DNA of 64,000 bases from Rhodothermales bacterium (GCA_022825385.1 JAJDWX010000042.1:49071-113070), one strand, 5' to 3'. Positions 6,945 through 16,538 are shown, counted from the stretch's first letter. Notes: generated by a model from the letters alone, not told the origin. Numbers and translations: made by a program.

Positions 6945-9566
6945 GTGCGCTGGCTGTTCGTCATATCCTTTTTGCTGCTGTCGCCGCTCTCGGCGGCGGG
7001 GCAAACCATTCGCATTGAGGCGGAAGAAGCGCCGTTGCGCGAGGCGCTGCTTGCCGTGCGGGACCAGGCTGGCGTCGATATTGTGTTCTCGGAGGCGCTG
7101 GTCCAGGGTCGCCGTACGGCGTGCGCGTACGAAGGGACCTCCGTGGAAGCGGCCCTTGCGTGCGTTCTTGGCCCGGTCGCGCTCGAAGCGCAGCGCGTTC
7201 GCCGCAAACAATACGTGGTGGTGCGCGCTTCCGGCCCGGCCTCCGAACAAACTGCCCGCCAGTGGACCTTGCGCGGATTCGTGCGGGACAGGGAAACCGG
7301 CGAAGCGTTGCCCGGCGCGCATATTTACCTTTCCGAGTTGCGCATCGGGGGGGTAACGAACAACGCCGGGTATTTCGCGCTGTCGTCCCTGCCGCCGGGG
7401 GCGTATTCGGCGCAGGTTTCTTTCTTGGGGTATGCGACCGGAGAACAGCAGGTTGCGGAAACGGCGGCCCCGGTTATCCTGTCGCTTGCTCCGCTGGCCC
7501 TTGAAGGAGGCGGGATTGTGGTGGAAGACGAACGGGCAGACTATGCGGTGGCCGCCGCGTCCCCGGGCTTGCTTAGAGAATCGGTTCGTCGCCTCGAACG
7601 ACTGCCCTCTTTTCCCGGGGAATCGGATCTTTTCCAGGCCCTCCAGCACTTTCCGGGCATCCGCAAGACGGGCGAACTGCACGGCGGCATGCTGATTCGC
7701 GGCGCTTCTCCGGATCAGAACCTGTATATGCTGGACGGCGCGCCCGTGTACCATCCCTGGCACGCGTTCAGTCTCATTTCTATTTTCCAGACCGAAACGT
7801 TCAAGGACATCAAACTGTACCGAGGCTCGTTTCCCGTGCAATACGGGGGGAGGATATCGTCGGTGCTGGACGCGCAGATGAAGGACGGATCGCAACAGGA
7901 ACCCCGCGCGCTCATGGCGGCGAGTCCGCTTAGCGGCCGCATGGTGATCGAATCGCCGGTTACCGCCAACAGTTCGTTCATGGCGGCGGCGCGCAGGTCC
8001 TATCTCGACAAGATTATTGGCCGCGAGCATCCTGTGGAGAATGCGGAAGGGCGCCGGGACACGCTTCGCACGGGATACCATTTCTACGATGCGAGCGCAA
8101 AATATACGCACCGGTTCAGGGGCGGGGACCGGCTTTCGGTCAGTTATTACCAAGGCGGCGACGACCTTGATTTGCGCCTGCCCTTCGATTTGTCGCTGGA
8201 TTTTTCGTCCTGGCTTCGCCCGGCGGATCTTTTCTTCGAGGTGGCGCAGCATTGGCGCAACCGGTTGATCAGCGCGCGCTACCAGCGCCTGTTCTCCGAG
8301 CGTTTTTTCGTTACCGGCACGGCGTATCTGTCCACGTACGACGCGCGCGAAAGCACCTTGCTGCGCCCCACGATTTCGGCGGTCATGCAATCTGATTACC
8401 AGGTGGATCTGCAGGATGCGGGCGCGAAGATCGACATAGAGTATTTCCAATCCGTTTCCCACCGGATACAGGTGGGTATGCAAGCCGGCGTACGCGATTT
8501 TTCCTCGTCGCTCAATGCGATCATCCGTCGTTCTGCGGGCGCGGTGGACCGGCATGCGCAGACGAACGAGGCGACGGCGCCTGAACTGGCCCTGTACGCG
8601 CAGGATGTGTGGCGGTTGAACGAGCGCTGGATCGTCCATCCGGGCGTACGGCTCAATGTGTTCGGGACCGGGTTGCGCACGGATGTGAGTCCGAGCCTTG
8701 CGCTGGAGCATGTCGTGGCTCCGCGGCGCTTGCGCTTGCGCGCCGGGGCAGGTCGAACCATGCAATATCTGCACCGATTGCGCGATCGGTACGCCTTTAC
8801 GTACGACCTGGTGACAAGCCGCTGGATTCCGGCCAGCGAAGATATTGCGCCGTCCTCCGGCTATCAGGGTTCCGTAGGGGTGGAGAGCAGGCCCTGGCGG
8901 GGGGTAACGCTCCAGGGAGATATATACTGGCGCCATGTAACGGACGTCTTGCTTCCGGAAGACGAGTTCCGCAGCAAGAACGAACTGGTGGGGCCCGGGA
9001 TCGACGTGGGCGAGTTGCTTGGACAGTACGTACGGGGCAATGCGCGGGCGTACGGGGTGGAGCTTGCCGCCGAGGCGGACCGGGGCCCCTGGTCCGTTCG
9101 CCTGAACTATGCGGGGGGACGGTCCCTGACGCGCTCTCCTTCGCTGGGGGAAGCGTCGTTTCGGCCCGCCCGATACGACGTACCCCGCTCCGTGGGCGTC
9201 CTGGCGGCGCGAGAACTTGGAAAATGGCGCGTCCTTTCCATTCTGGAGGCGCGCAGCGGATATCCGACGACCGTGCCCGTCGCGCAGTACGCCATAGGCG
9301 ATCCGCTGGACGCAACGGATCGGTATTTGTACCGGCCCTACCTGAACAATGGGCGCCTGCCGCCCTATTTTCGGCTGGATATTGCTGCGGAGCGGCGTTT
9401 CCGGGCGCTGGGAGCCTCCTGGTTTGCCCGTTTGCATTTGTACAACGTGACGAATCGCCGCAATGTGACGGCGCGGCAGTATATTCCCTCGGATCAGGGC
9501 ATGGAAATTCAGGATCGGCGCGGTTTGCCCATCCTGCCCCTGTTCGAAATCAGGATGCAACTATGA
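6945..9566 (+). CDS. TonB-dependent receptor with STN and carboxypeptidase-like N-terminal domains
   Basis: The 873-residue protein starts at GTG 6945 with a signal peptide ending near SAAGQ. Next is a secretin/TonB short N-terminal (STN) domain, residues about 20-75, the part that talks to FecR proteins. A carboxypeptidase-regulatory-like domain follows, RDRETGEALPGAHIYLS to LSSLPPGAYSAQVSFLGY. The plug contains FQALQHFPGIRK and MLIRGASPDQNLYMLDGAPVY, then the 22-strand barrel. Receptors of this kind import siderophores or glycans using TonB energy. The STN domain plus the upstream sigma/FecR pair indicates ligand-controlled expression. The DUF4249-like gene overlaps its stop. The ligand is unknown. 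Confidence 0.92.
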   Translation: MRWLFVISFLLLSPLSAAGQTIRIEAEEAPLREALLAVRDQAGVDIVFSEALVQGRRTACAYEGTSVEAALACVLGPVALEAQRVRRKQYVVVRASGPASEQTARQWTLRGFVRDRETGEALPGAHIYLSELRIGGVTNNAGYFALSSLPPGAYSAQVSFLGYATGEQQVAETAAPVILSLAPLALEGGGIVVEDERADYAVAAASPGLLRESVRRLERLPSFPGESDLFQALQHFPGIRKTGELHGGMLIRGASPDQNLYMLDGAPVYHPWHAFSLISIFQTETFKDIKLYRGSFPVQYGGRISSVLDAQMKDGSQQEPRALMAASPLSGRMVIESPVTANSSFMAAARRSYLDKIIGREHPVENAEGRRDTLRTGYHFYDASAKYTHRFRGGDRLSVSYYQGGDDLDLRLPFDLSLDFSSWLRPADLFFEVAQHWRNRLISARYQRLFSERFFVTGTAYLSTYDARESTLLRPTISAVMQSDYQVDLQDAGAKIDIEYFQSVSHRIQVGMQAGVRDFSSSLNAIIRRSAGAVDRHAQTNEATAPELALYAQDVWRLNERWIVHPGVRLNVFGTGLRTDVSPSLALEHVVAPRRLRLRAGAGRTMQYLHRLRDRYAFTYDLVTSRWIPASEDIAPSSGYQGSVGVESRPWRGVTLQGDIYWRHVTDVLLPEDEFRSKNELVGPGIDVGELLGQYVRGNARAYGVELAAEADRGPWSVRLNYAGGRSLTRSPSLGEASFRPARYDVPRSVGVLAARELGKWRVLSILEARSGYPTTVPVAQYAIGDPLDATDRYLYRPYLNNGRLPPYFRLDIAAERRFRALGASWFARLHLYNVTNRRNVTARQYIPSDQGMEIQDRRGLPILPLFEIRMQL

Positions 9567-10504
9567 CGTTTCGGGCAAAGCGCGAGAAAAAGGGCGTCTG
9601 GGCAGGCATGTTGTGCGCGTGTCTTGCCGCGGCGGGGTGCGATACGGTCGCTCCGGTGAACGAGGGGCAGGTCGTCGTGGAGGGTTTTCTCGACGCCGGA
9701 CAGCCTTTGCAACCCATTATGGTGCGTCGGACCTTGTCGCCCCAGGGGCCTTACGATATGGCGCGAGCGGGCGTTGCGGACGCCGAGGTGGAAGTGACGC
9801 TGGGGGACAAGGTTGTGCGGTATGCGCCGGATCCTGGACAGGCCGGGCGGTACGTTCCGTCGGGGAACGGGGCGGGCCTGGTCGCTGCCGGAGACGCGTT
9901 CTCGTTCCGCGTTGGTTGGCGGGATGCGACGGTAACGGCGTTCGGGCACGTTCCCCCCGAAATAGCCATCCGCGACGTATCGCTGAAGATTCCGTCGGAG
10001 CCTGTTTCGGCAGTGTTGCTTGACTCGCTGGCGTTGTCGGATACGCTGGCGACGGGCGCCTATACCGGATACATTTATCCCATCGAGGCCACGATCAAAT
10101 GGGTTGCGCCAGAAGAGGGGGCGTTTTCGGAAGAACTCTGGGTGCGGGCGCAATTGCAGCCGTTCACCACGTTTTCTTCGCCCATTGTGGACCTGTTTTT
10201 GCGTTCCGACGATGTGTTTCGGGAGCAAGCGCGGCAAACCGAGGCAGCGGAGAGGTCCTGGGCCGGGGTATACGCTGTCAGCGTATCCGGGGAAAACGAT
10301 CCCTTGCCGGAACATGGCCTGCGCGTTTCGCTGGTGCGATCCGGAGCGGATTACGCCCGGTTCGCTGCCAGCCGGGACGATCCGGATCGGCGCGAACCCC
10401 TTTCCAATGTTACGGGCGGCATAGGCGTTTTTGCGGCGGTTTCGGTCGATTCCGTGCATGTTCAGGTGGATCAGGCCGGGGAATCGGTCTCGCTGCCGCA
10501 GTAG
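9563..10504 (+). CDS. DUF4249-like lipoprotein, partner of the TonB-dependent receptor
   Basis: ATG 9563 overlaps the receptor stop (ATGA), giving 313 residues. A lipoprotein signal peptide ends at LAAAGC, with Cys about residue 22, so the protein is anchored in a membrane facing the periplasm or surface. The mature part is beta-rich (VVVEGFLDAGQPLQPIMVRRTLSP, AEVEVTLGDKVVRY), which fits DUF4249 lipoproteins. These are commonly encoded directly after TonB-dependent receptors in Bacteroidota and are thought to help capture the ligand. The assignment rests on size, lipobox, beta-rich start and gene order rather than on a diagnostic motif. Confidence 0.72.
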   Translation: MTFRAKREKKGVWAGMLCACLAAAGCDTVAPVNEGQVVVEGFLDAGQPLQPIMVRRTLSPQGPYDMARAGVADAEVEVTLGDKVVRYAPDPGQAGRYVPSGNGAGLVAAGDAFSFRVGWRDATVTAFGHVPPEIAIRDVSLKIPSEPVSAVLLDSLALSDTLATGAYTGYIYPIEATIKWVAPEEGAFSEELWVRAQLQPFTTFSSPIVDLFLRSDDVFREQARQTEAAERSWAGVYAVSVSGENDPLPEHGLRVSLVRSGADYARFAASRDDPDRREPLSNVTGGIGVFAAVSVDSVHVQVDQAGESVSLPQ

Positions 10505-10529
10505 CGCATGGCTCGAAGAGCGGATTCCC

Positions 10530-11207
10530 ATGACAAAAGAGATCGACATCGACTTTCAGCCGGGGCGCATTACGTCGCTGCGGGCGGTAAAGCGGTCGCC
10601 CGACCGCGTTGCGGTCCATATCGACGACCGCTTTGCGTTTTCCCTGCACCAGGACGTGGCGCTTGAATTCGGGTTGGCGAAAGGGAAATCGCTTGGCGCA
10701 GGCGAACAGGAGCGAATGGTGCGCCGGGACCTGGTATGGAAGGCGCGCGCCGTCGCCTTGCGCTATGTGGCGTATCGCGATCGTACGGTCGCCGAGGTTC
10801 GCCGCCGGCTGCAGAAGGCGTATTCTGACGAAGTAGCGGACGAAGCGATTGGGCGTCTTGAAAAAATGGGCTTGCTGGACGACCGGGCTTTTGCCGAGGC
10901 GTACGCCGGGCGCCGGTTCCGGCAGGAAGGGCATGGGCCCGCCCGCGTACGCGCCGACCTGCTGAAAAAAGGCGTAGCGTCCGCCTTGCTGGACGAGGCG
11001 CTGGACAAGGTTTTCGTCGGAGAGGATGCGCTTGCGGACCGCGCGGCGGAACTGGGAAGCGCGCGGTGGCGGAGTCTGTCGAGCGAGGCGGACACAAGGA
11101 AGCGAACCAGAAAAGTTTGCGATTATCTCCTGCGAAGGGGATATCCTTCCGACCTGGCGCATCGGGTTGCATTCGACGTGGCCCGCGAAGCGGATCGGGC
11201 CGCGTAA
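10530..11207 (+). CDS. recX: Regulatory protein RecX
   Basis: From ATG 10530 this is a 225-residue RecX-family protein. The family's three-helix repeats appear as ALRYVAYRDRTVAEVRRRLQ, EAIGRLEKMGLLDDRAFAEAY, GHGPARVRADLLKKGV and the C-terminal KVCDYLLRRGYPSDL. RecX binds RecA filaments and limits recombinase and co-protease activity. The N-terminal beta-rich segment (ITSLRAVKRSPDRVAVHIDDRFAFSL) is the usual extra domain of Bacteroidota RecX. No recA lies next to it here. It begins 26 bases after the DUF4249-like gene, which is probably chance rather than a functional operon. Confidence 0.9.
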   Translation: MTKEIDIDFQPGRITSLRAVKRSPDRVAVHIDDRFAFSLHQDVALEFGLAKGKSLGAGEQERMVRRDLVWKARAVALRYVAYRDRTVAEVRRRLQKAYSDEVADEAIGRLEKMGLLDDRAFAEAYAGRRFRQEGHGPARVRADLLKKGVASALLDEALDKVFVGEDALADRAAELGSARWRSLSSEADTRKRTRKVCDYLLRRGYPSDLAHRVAFDVAREADRAA

Positions 11208-11238
11208 TCGGGCCGCCGGTGGCGGGAACGCAAAAAAA

Positions 11239-11267
11239 TTGCCTCCCGTTGTAAAAATTGTTATATT
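11239..11267 (+). promoter_or_regulatory. Promoter candidate for the PUR-family gene
   Basis: TTGCCT at 11239-11244 and TATATT at 11262-11267 are separated by 17 bases, a sigma-70-like arrangement upstream of the PUR-family gene. It falls in the gap after recX. Bacteroidota promoters often differ from this consensus, so the call is tentative. Confidence 0.35.
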
Positions 11268-11394
11268 GCAGGAATGGACTTTTCATCAAAGTCCGTCCCA
11301 TTATGTATTGCGGGCAAAGCGCGTGGGTCGTTGGCTACGCCGTCGTGCCTGCATCATCTTCAAGACCTTCCAAGCACAAACGTACGCAGAACAC

Positions 11395-11754
11395 GTGACG
11401 AACGACGAGCTGAATGGACACGACGTCCCGCCGCAGCATTCTTACCGCGATGAAATTTATTCCCGCCGCGTCCCTGCCGGGAAACGAACCTATTACTTTG
11501 ACGTCAAGACGACGCGATCAGGCGAAGATTTCTTCGTAACCATTACGGAAAGCAAACGCGTTTCCGAAAGCCGGCACGAGAAGCACAAGGTTTTCCTGTA
11601 CAAGGAAGATTTTGGCAAGTTTCTTACAGCGTTGCACGATGTGGTGAAGCATGTTGTGGACGAACGGCTGCCTGGTTACGATTTCCGCAATTTGCCGGAA
11701 TTGACCAGCATCGACGACCAGGGGCGTTCCTCGGGCGGTTCGGAGTACCGCTAA
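11395..11754 (+). CDS. PUR-family (DUF3276) DNA/RNA-binding protein
   Basis: GTG 11395 gives a 119-residue protein; the frame is open further upstream, but only this part looks like the family. The core YRDEIYSRRVPAGKRTYYFDVKTT followed by DFFVTITESKR and HKVFLYKEDFGKFLTALHDVVKHV is the PUR (purine-rich element binding) repeat. It matches the DUF3276 proteins found across Bacteroidota. These small proteins bind single-stranded nucleic acid, but their cellular role is not settled. The acidic/serine tail GRSSGGSEYR is probably disordered. The start is uncertain because no strong ribosome site is seen. Confidence 0.82.
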   Translation: MTNDELNGHDVPPQHSYRDEIYSRRVPAGKRTYYFDVKTTRSGEDFFVTITESKRVSESRHEKHKVFLYKEDFGKFLTALHDVVKHVVDERLPGYDFRNLPELTSIDDQGRSSGGSEYR

Positions 11755-11895
11755 CGCGGGCGTAGCCGTTTTTGCATGGGAAGCTTTGCCGTTCAGACCG
11801 GCAGGGCTTTCGCCGTTGCAGATGCAAGGCATCGGCAGGACGAGGCTATTTCGGCGCCGTACGTTTCGCGCTTCCGTACCCTTTTGCTTCTTGCC

Positions 11896-13239
11896 ATGCT
11901 TCCTGTCGTACCTTTCGCCCGGCGCCGGGAACAACTGGAACGCCTTTTTTCGCGTCTTGCCTCGTTCGACGACCAGATCGACGGGACGGTGCGGCGCATC
12001 CTGGAAGAAGTGCGTTCGGGCGGCGACGCCGCCGTACTGGATTGTACGGAGCGCTTCGACGGGGTGCGTCCTGCTTCGTTGCTTGTGGACGCCGAACGGC
12101 TTGCCGAGGCGCATGCGGGCCTGAACGATTCGTTGCGCGGCATTCTTGCCGAGGCGGCGGACGCTATCCGGCGGTTTCACGAAAAAGAGCGGCGGGCGTC
12201 CTGGTTTGAAACCGGGGAGGACGGCGCGGGATCGGGGCAACGCTATGCGCCCATGGAACGGGTCGGGGTGTACGCGCCCGGCGGCACGGCGGCGTATCCG
12301 TCCAGTGTGCTGATGAATGTGATTCCGGCGCAGGTTGCGGGCGTTGAACATCTGTATCTCGCCTCGCCGCCGGGGCCGGACGGCCTGCCTCACCCGCTTG
12401 TGCTGGCCGCGGCCCATATGCTTGGCGTGGAGCATGTGTTTTCGGCGGGGGGCGCGCAGGCTATCGCCATGTTTGCCTTCGGGACGGAAACCGCGCCGCG
12501 CGTGGACAAGATCGCCGGGCCAGGCAATGCCTGGGTGGCGACGGCCAAGAAGCAGGCGTACGGCCTGGTGGATATCGATTCGGTGGCGGGCCCGAGCGAA
12601 ATCGTCGTGTTGGCGGACGCTTTCGCCAATCCGCGTTTCGTGGCGGCCGATTTGATTGCGCAGGCCGAGCACGACCCCCGGGCTTCGGCGGTGTTGACGA
12701 CGCCGGACGCTGCGCTGGCGGAAGCGGTTCGCCGCCATGCCGCCGAGATGACGGCGTCCTTGCCGCGCCGCGCCATCGTAGAGGCCTCGCTTGCCGAGTA
12801 TGGCGCTTGCATCCTTACCGATACGCTGGAGGAGGCGATCCAGGCGGCGAACGAACTGGCTCCCGAACACCTCGAAATATTGACGCGGGATCCGGCTTCC
12901 GTCTTGCCTCGTATCCGCCACGCAGGCGCCATTTTCCTGGGGCCGTTTTCTCCGGAACCGGTCGGCGATTATTTCGCCGGACCGAACCATGTGCTTCCGA
13001 CCGGCGGCGCGGCCCGGTATGCTTCGGCGCTGGGCGTCGACGACTTTATGCGGCGGCAATCCGTCATTGCATGGACCGAAGCGCGGCTTGCAAGAACCGC
13101 CCCGCGCATCGCTGCGTTTGCGAGGGCGGAGGGGCTGGAGGCGCACGCCCGCGCCGTAGAGGTCCGGTTGACAGAAGATATTTCCGCGCACAGCGCATCG
13201 AACAGGCAAAAGGATGAGTCCGCAAACCCGCATGGATGA
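11896..13239 (+). CDS. hisD: Histidinol dehydrogenase
   Basis: ATG 11896 gives 447 residues, the normal length of HisD; a longer frame from 11776 adds 40 residues that do not look like the family. The enzyme oxidises histidinol to histidine in two NAD-dependent steps with zinc. Visible landmarks are GVYAPGGTAAYPSSVLM, the NAD-binding DKIAGPGNAWVATAK, IDSVAGPSEIVV, DLIAQAEHDP and the catalytic Glu-His in ELAPEHLEI. HGAIFL-type RHAGAIFLGPFSPEPVGDY is near the C-terminus. The 3' end overlaps hisC by 26 bases, indicating translational coupling in a short his operon. Confidence 0.96.
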   Translation: MLPVVPFARRREQLERLFSRLASFDDQIDGTVRRILEEVRSGGDAAVLDCTERFDGVRPASLLVDAERLAEAHAGLNDSLRGILAEAADAIRRFHEKERRASWFETGEDGAGSGQRYAPMERVGVYAPGGTAAYPSSVLMNVIPAQVAGVEHLYLASPPGPDGLPHPLVLAAAHMLGVEHVFSAGGAQAIAMFAFGTETAPRVDKIAGPGNAWVATAKKQAYGLVDIDSVAGPSEIVVLADAFANPRFVAADLIAQAEHDPRASAVLTTPDAALAEAVRRHAAEMTASLPRRAIVEASLAEYGACILTDTLEEAIQAANELAPEHLEILTRDPASVLPRIRHAGAIFLGPFSPEPVGDYFAGPNHVLPTGGAARYASALGVDDFMRRQSVIAWTEARLARTAPRIAAFARAEGLEAHARAVEVRLTEDISAHSASNRQKDESANPHG

Positions 13240-14311
13240 GCTCCTGCGCCGCATTCGTCCGGCGGTTCGCGGCCGCAGCCCGTACCTGGTGGGCCTCCCG
13301 GAGGCGACCACGGTAAAATTAAACCAGAACGAAAGCCCGTACGACCTTCCGCCGGAGGTCAAGGAGGAGGTGCTTCGGGCGTTTGCGCGTATTTCGTTCA
13401 ATCGGTATCCAGACGAATTTGCGGAGCCGCTGACGAAGACGTTTGCTGCCTGGGCCGGATGCGATCCCGACGGGGTGATGGTGGGCAACGGGTCCAACGA
13501 CCTGGCCGGATTGCTGGGGCTTGCGTTGATCGAGCGCGGTACGTCCGTGGCGCTGCCGCGCCCCATGTTTTCCCTCTACGCCAAAGTGGCGCTATTGCAC
13601 GACGGCGATTTGTTCGAAGTCCCCTGCCGGGAAGATTTCCGATTCGATACGGACGCCCTTGTTAAGGCGGTTGCGCTGCGCCGCCCGGCGCTCGTTGTGC
13701 TTGCCACGCCCAACAATCCTACGGGCCTGGCCATGACGCTGGACGAGATTGCGGCGGTGGCGGACGCTTCAGACGGATTTGTCGCGGTGGACGAAGCGTA
13801 TCTGGAATTTTCGGAGGAAGGCAGCGCGCTCCGGCTGATGGACGAATACCCCAATCTGATCTTGCTGCGCACCTTTTCCAAGGCTTGCGGCCTGGCCGGA
13901 CTGCGCCTCGGTTTTCTCATAGCCCGTCCCGACGTGTTGCGCGAATTGCGCAAGGCGAGGATGCCGTTCATGATCGATCCGTTGGCCTCTGCGGCGGCGC
14001 GTATTCTGCTTTCTTCCTGGCCAGACGTGATTGCCGAGCGGGCGCGGCGCATTCGAGCGGATTGCCTTGCGATTACCTCGGCCCTCGCGGCGATGGAAGG
14101 GGTGGAGACGGTGCCGTCTCAAACGAATTTCGTCCTGTTTCGGACGCCGCTGGACGCGGACCGTCTGAAAGCGCGTTTTCTTGCGGAGGGAATACTGGTG
14201 CGCTCCATGTCCGGATACCCCGAATTGCAGGGATTTCTTCGCGTAAACGCCGGAACGGAAATTGAGAACAAGGCATTTATGACGGCGTTAGAACATGCGC
14301 TGTCGGCATGA
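13214..14311 (+). CDS. hisC: Histidinol-phosphate aminotransferase
   Basis: A 365-residue class I/II aminotransferase that makes histidinol phosphate from imidazole acetol phosphate and glutamate. Diagnostic parts are VKLNQNESPYDLP at the N-terminus, the ATPNNPTG loop and AVDEAYLEFS. The pyridoxal-phosphate lysine is in LLRTFSKACGLAGLRLGF (about residue 223). The C-terminal SMSGYPELQGFLRVNAGT binds substrate phosphate. Its start lies inside the 3' end of hisD and its stop overlaps the next gene by four bases, so the three are probably co-translated. The other his genes are not in the window. Confidence 0.95.
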   Translation: MSPQTRMDELLRRIRPAVRGRSPYLVGLPEATTVKLNQNESPYDLPPEVKEEVLRAFARISFNRYPDEFAEPLTKTFAAWAGCDPDGVMVGNGSNDLAGLLGLALIERGTSVALPRPMFSLYAKVALLHDGDLFEVPCREDFRFDTDALVKAVALRRPALVVLATPNNPTGLAMTLDEIAAVADASDGFVAVDEAYLEFSEEGSALRLMDEYPNLILLRTFSKACGLAGLRLGFLIARPDVLRELRKARMPFMIDPLASAAARILLSSWPDVIAERARRIRADCLAITSALAAMEGVETVPSQTNFVLFRTPLDADRLKARFLAEGILVRSMSGYPELQGFLRVNAGTEIENKAFMTALEHALSA

Positions 14312-14865
14312 AATATATCAAGGTAGATATCATCGGGCTTGCTCCCACTCCTTCGAGTGGAGGCGCCGCCTATGCGCTTATTCTGGGCGAATCGACCGGG
14401 GACCGCAAATTGCCGATCATCATCGGGCATTACGAGGCGAATGCTATTGGGCTCGAACTGGACAAGATGCAGCCGCAGCGTCCTCTGCCGTACGACTTGC
14501 TGCGCGATTCGATGGAGGCGGTCAAGGCCGAGGTGACCGAAGTGGTTATCGACGAACTGCGGGAAGGCACGTTCTTCGCCAAAATCTGCTATACTCATAA
14601 CGGGAAAGCCTCCCGTCTCGATTCCCGTCCGAGCGATGCGATAGCGCTTGCCGTTCGCGTTGGCGCGCCCATTTATGTGGCCCCCGACGTAATGCAAAAC
14701 GCCAGCATGCGCAGGGAGCAACGGGAAGCGGCGCCTGTGGCCATGACCCAGCTGCAGCAAATGCAGCATCAGCTTGACGTAGCCGTTCAGGAGGAAAATT
14801 ACGAAAAAGCCGCCGAACTCCGCGACGAAATCAAGCGGTTTCAAAGCGAGCGGCAGCAGAATTAG
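14308..14865 (+). CDS. Bifunctional-nuclease-family protein (DUF151) with C-terminal UVR motif
   Basis: A 185-residue protein starting in the ATGA overlap with hisC. Residues 1-130 are the bifunctional nuclease (BFN/DUF151) domain, with KLPIIIGHYEANAIGLEL, RPLPYDLLRDSMEAV, ARICY-like AKICYTHNG and RPSDAIALAVRVGAPIYV. Plant and bacterial BFN proteins have been reported to cut DNA and RNA. Residues 150-182 carry a UVR-type helical hairpin (VAVQEENYEKAAELRDEIKRF), as in UvrB/UvrC, McsA and Clp proteins, for protein contacts. This two-domain form is frequent in Bacteroidota. Its link to histidine synthesis is positional only. Confidence 0.88.
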   Translation: MKYIKVDIIGLAPTPSSGGAAYALILGESTGDRKLPIIIGHYEANAIGLELDKMQPQRPLPYDLLRDSMEAVKAEVTEVVIDELREGTFFAKICYTHNGKASRLDSRPSDAIALAVRVGAPIYVAPDVMQNASMRREQREAAPVAMTQLQQMQHQLDVAVQEENYEKAAELRDEIKRFQSERQQN

Positions 14866-14912
14866 CGCGACGGCGCATCGCGCTGCGTCGTTTCCATCTT
14901 TAGCCCATCGAC

Positions 14913-16538
14913 ATGCAGGCGTCCGCAGAGCGTATTTCGTTTACCGATTTGCACGGCTTTTCGGCGCTTTTTCGGGATTATTGCACACGCTACGAGGCGC
15001 TTTCGGACTACTTTGCGGGGGACTGGCGCGAGGCCGCGGAGCGAGTGCGCGCCGCGGATCGGGCTGCGGCGGCGAATCGGGACCGGCACGCGCTTGCGGA
15101 TGCGCTCGCCGCGCAACATGCGAACTGGGGCGATAGCGATGCGGCGCGAGACGGCGTCGAGGCGTTGCGCGCCCCGGATACCGTCGCGGTGGTGACCGGA
15201 CAGCAGGTGGGTCTGTTTACGGGCCCGACGTACGCCGTCCTGAAGGCGTTTTCCGCCATTCGATTGGCCGAACGGCTTGCCGAAGAAACGGGGCGGCGTA
15301 CGGTTCCGGTGTTCTGGCTGGGCGGCGAAGATCACGATGTGGACGAGGTTTCGAGCGCGGTCTTGCTTCGCGGCAATCGTCCCGCCGCCGTGCGCTTGCA
15401 GGCAGGCGTCGCCGCGTCTTCCGGCCCGACCGGTCGCATACGGCCCGGCGACGAAGTTGTGGACCGCCTGGAGCAGGTTCTTCCCGATACGGATTTCAAG
15501 GGAGATATGCTGCGCATGGTTCGGGCGGCGTACGGGGCGGACGCAACGCTTTCCGAGGGGTTTGCCCGGATGCTTCGGATATTTTTTCCCGAACTGGTGA
15601 TTGTCGATCCTGACGATGCGGCCCTCAAGCGACTTGCGGCGCCGCTTTTCGCGCAGGAAATCGAGGAAGCAGAAACGGCTGCGGACCTTGCGCGCGCGGT
15701 TTCGGAGGAGCTGGGGCGCGCCTACCATGCGCAGGCGGTTGTCCGTCCGTCCAATCTTTTTTTGCTGGACGCGGGGCGGCGCATTCCGCTCGATCTCGAC
15801 GGCGAGGACTTTGTGGCGCGCGGCGCGGACCTACGCATGACGCGGGCGGAAGCCCTGGACCTCGTGCATCGATCTCCCGAATCGTTCAGTCCGAACGTAC
15901 TGCTTCGTCCTTTGATGCAGGACCTGTTGCTGCCCACGGCGATGTATGCGGGCGGTCCGGGCGAGATCGCTTATTTCGCGCAGTGTCGCCCCCTGTACGC
16001 GTGGGCGGGGCTGTCCATGCCGCTTGTTTATCCGCGGGTAAGCGCCACCTTTCTGGAGCCGCATGTGGCGAAGGCGCTGGATGCGTATGGCTTGACGGTG
16101 GGGGATTTTTCAGCGGATGCGGACCAGCTCTTCCATCGCGTCGTGGCGGATGCGATGCAGGGAACGCTCGACGAAACGTTCGACGAGGCAGCGCGGCGTC
16201 TCGTCGAGGCGGCGGGGCCGGTGCGCGCATTGTTGCGCAAGGTGGACGGTACGCTGGACAAGGCGACCGATGCGGCCCAGAAGGCGATGGCGGACGAACT
16301 GGCCCGGTTGCGGGCGAAGGCGGTTCGGGCCGAAAAGAAAAAACAGGAGATCGCGCGCGCCCGCCTCGAAAAGGCGCAGGGTAATGTGTATCCGAACGGG
16401 GCGTTGCAGGAGCGGGAGCTGTGCGCGCTGCATTTCCTCAACAAATACGGCATGGACTTTCTGGATATCCTCCGCGAAACGCTCGATATGGATACGGGGG
16501 AACATCAGGTGGTGCGGCTGCAGGGCGGGAGCGGGTAA
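14913..16538 (+). CDS. bshC: Putative cysteine ligase BshC, bacillithiol biosynthesis
   Basis: This 541-residue protein matches BshC, proposed to add cysteine to glucosaminyl-malate in the last step of bacillithiol synthesis. Landmarks are VVTGQQVGLFTGPTYAVLKAFSAIRL near residues 90-112 and VPVFWLGGEDHDVDEV near 130, which form the nucleotide/active-site core. LLRPLMQDLLLPTAMYAGGPGEIAYF follows in the middle, and a long C-terminal coiled coil (LRAKAVRAEKKKQEIARARLEKAQ) comes before the final domain. A second bacillithiol gene, bshB1, lies near 26.3 kb. The glycosyltransferase BshA is not identified in the window. Confidence 0.94.
   Translation: MQASAERISFTDLHGFSALFRDYCTRYEALSDYFAGDWREAAERVRAADRAAAANRDRHALADALAAQHANWGDSDAARDGVEALRAPDTVAVVTGQQVGLFTGPTYAVLKAFSAIRLAERLAEETGRRTVPVFWLGGEDHDVDEVSSAVLLRGNRPAAVRLQAGVAASSGPTGRIRPGDEVVDRLEQVLPDTDFKGDMLRMVRAAYGADATLSEGFARMLRIFFPELVIVDPDDAALKRLAAPLFAQEIEEAETAADLARAVSEELGRAYHAQAVVRPSNLFLLDAGRRIPLDLDGEDFVARGADLRMTRAEALDLVHRSPESFSPNVLLRPLMQDLLLPTAMYAGGPGEIAYFAQCRPLYAWAGLSMPLVYPRVSATFLEPHVAKALDAYGLTVGDFSADADQLFHRVVADAMQGTLDETFDEAARRLVEAAGPVRALLRKVDGTLDKATDAAQKAMADELARLRAKAVRAEKKKQEIARARLEKAQGNVYPNGALQERELCALHFLNKYGMDFLDILRETLDMDTGEHQVVRLQGGSG

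Noticed and set aside
6609..9560. Open minus-strand frame of about 983 codons
   Set aside because: Antisense shadow of the TonB-dependent receptor; no recognisable motifs and a composition typical of reverse-strand translation.
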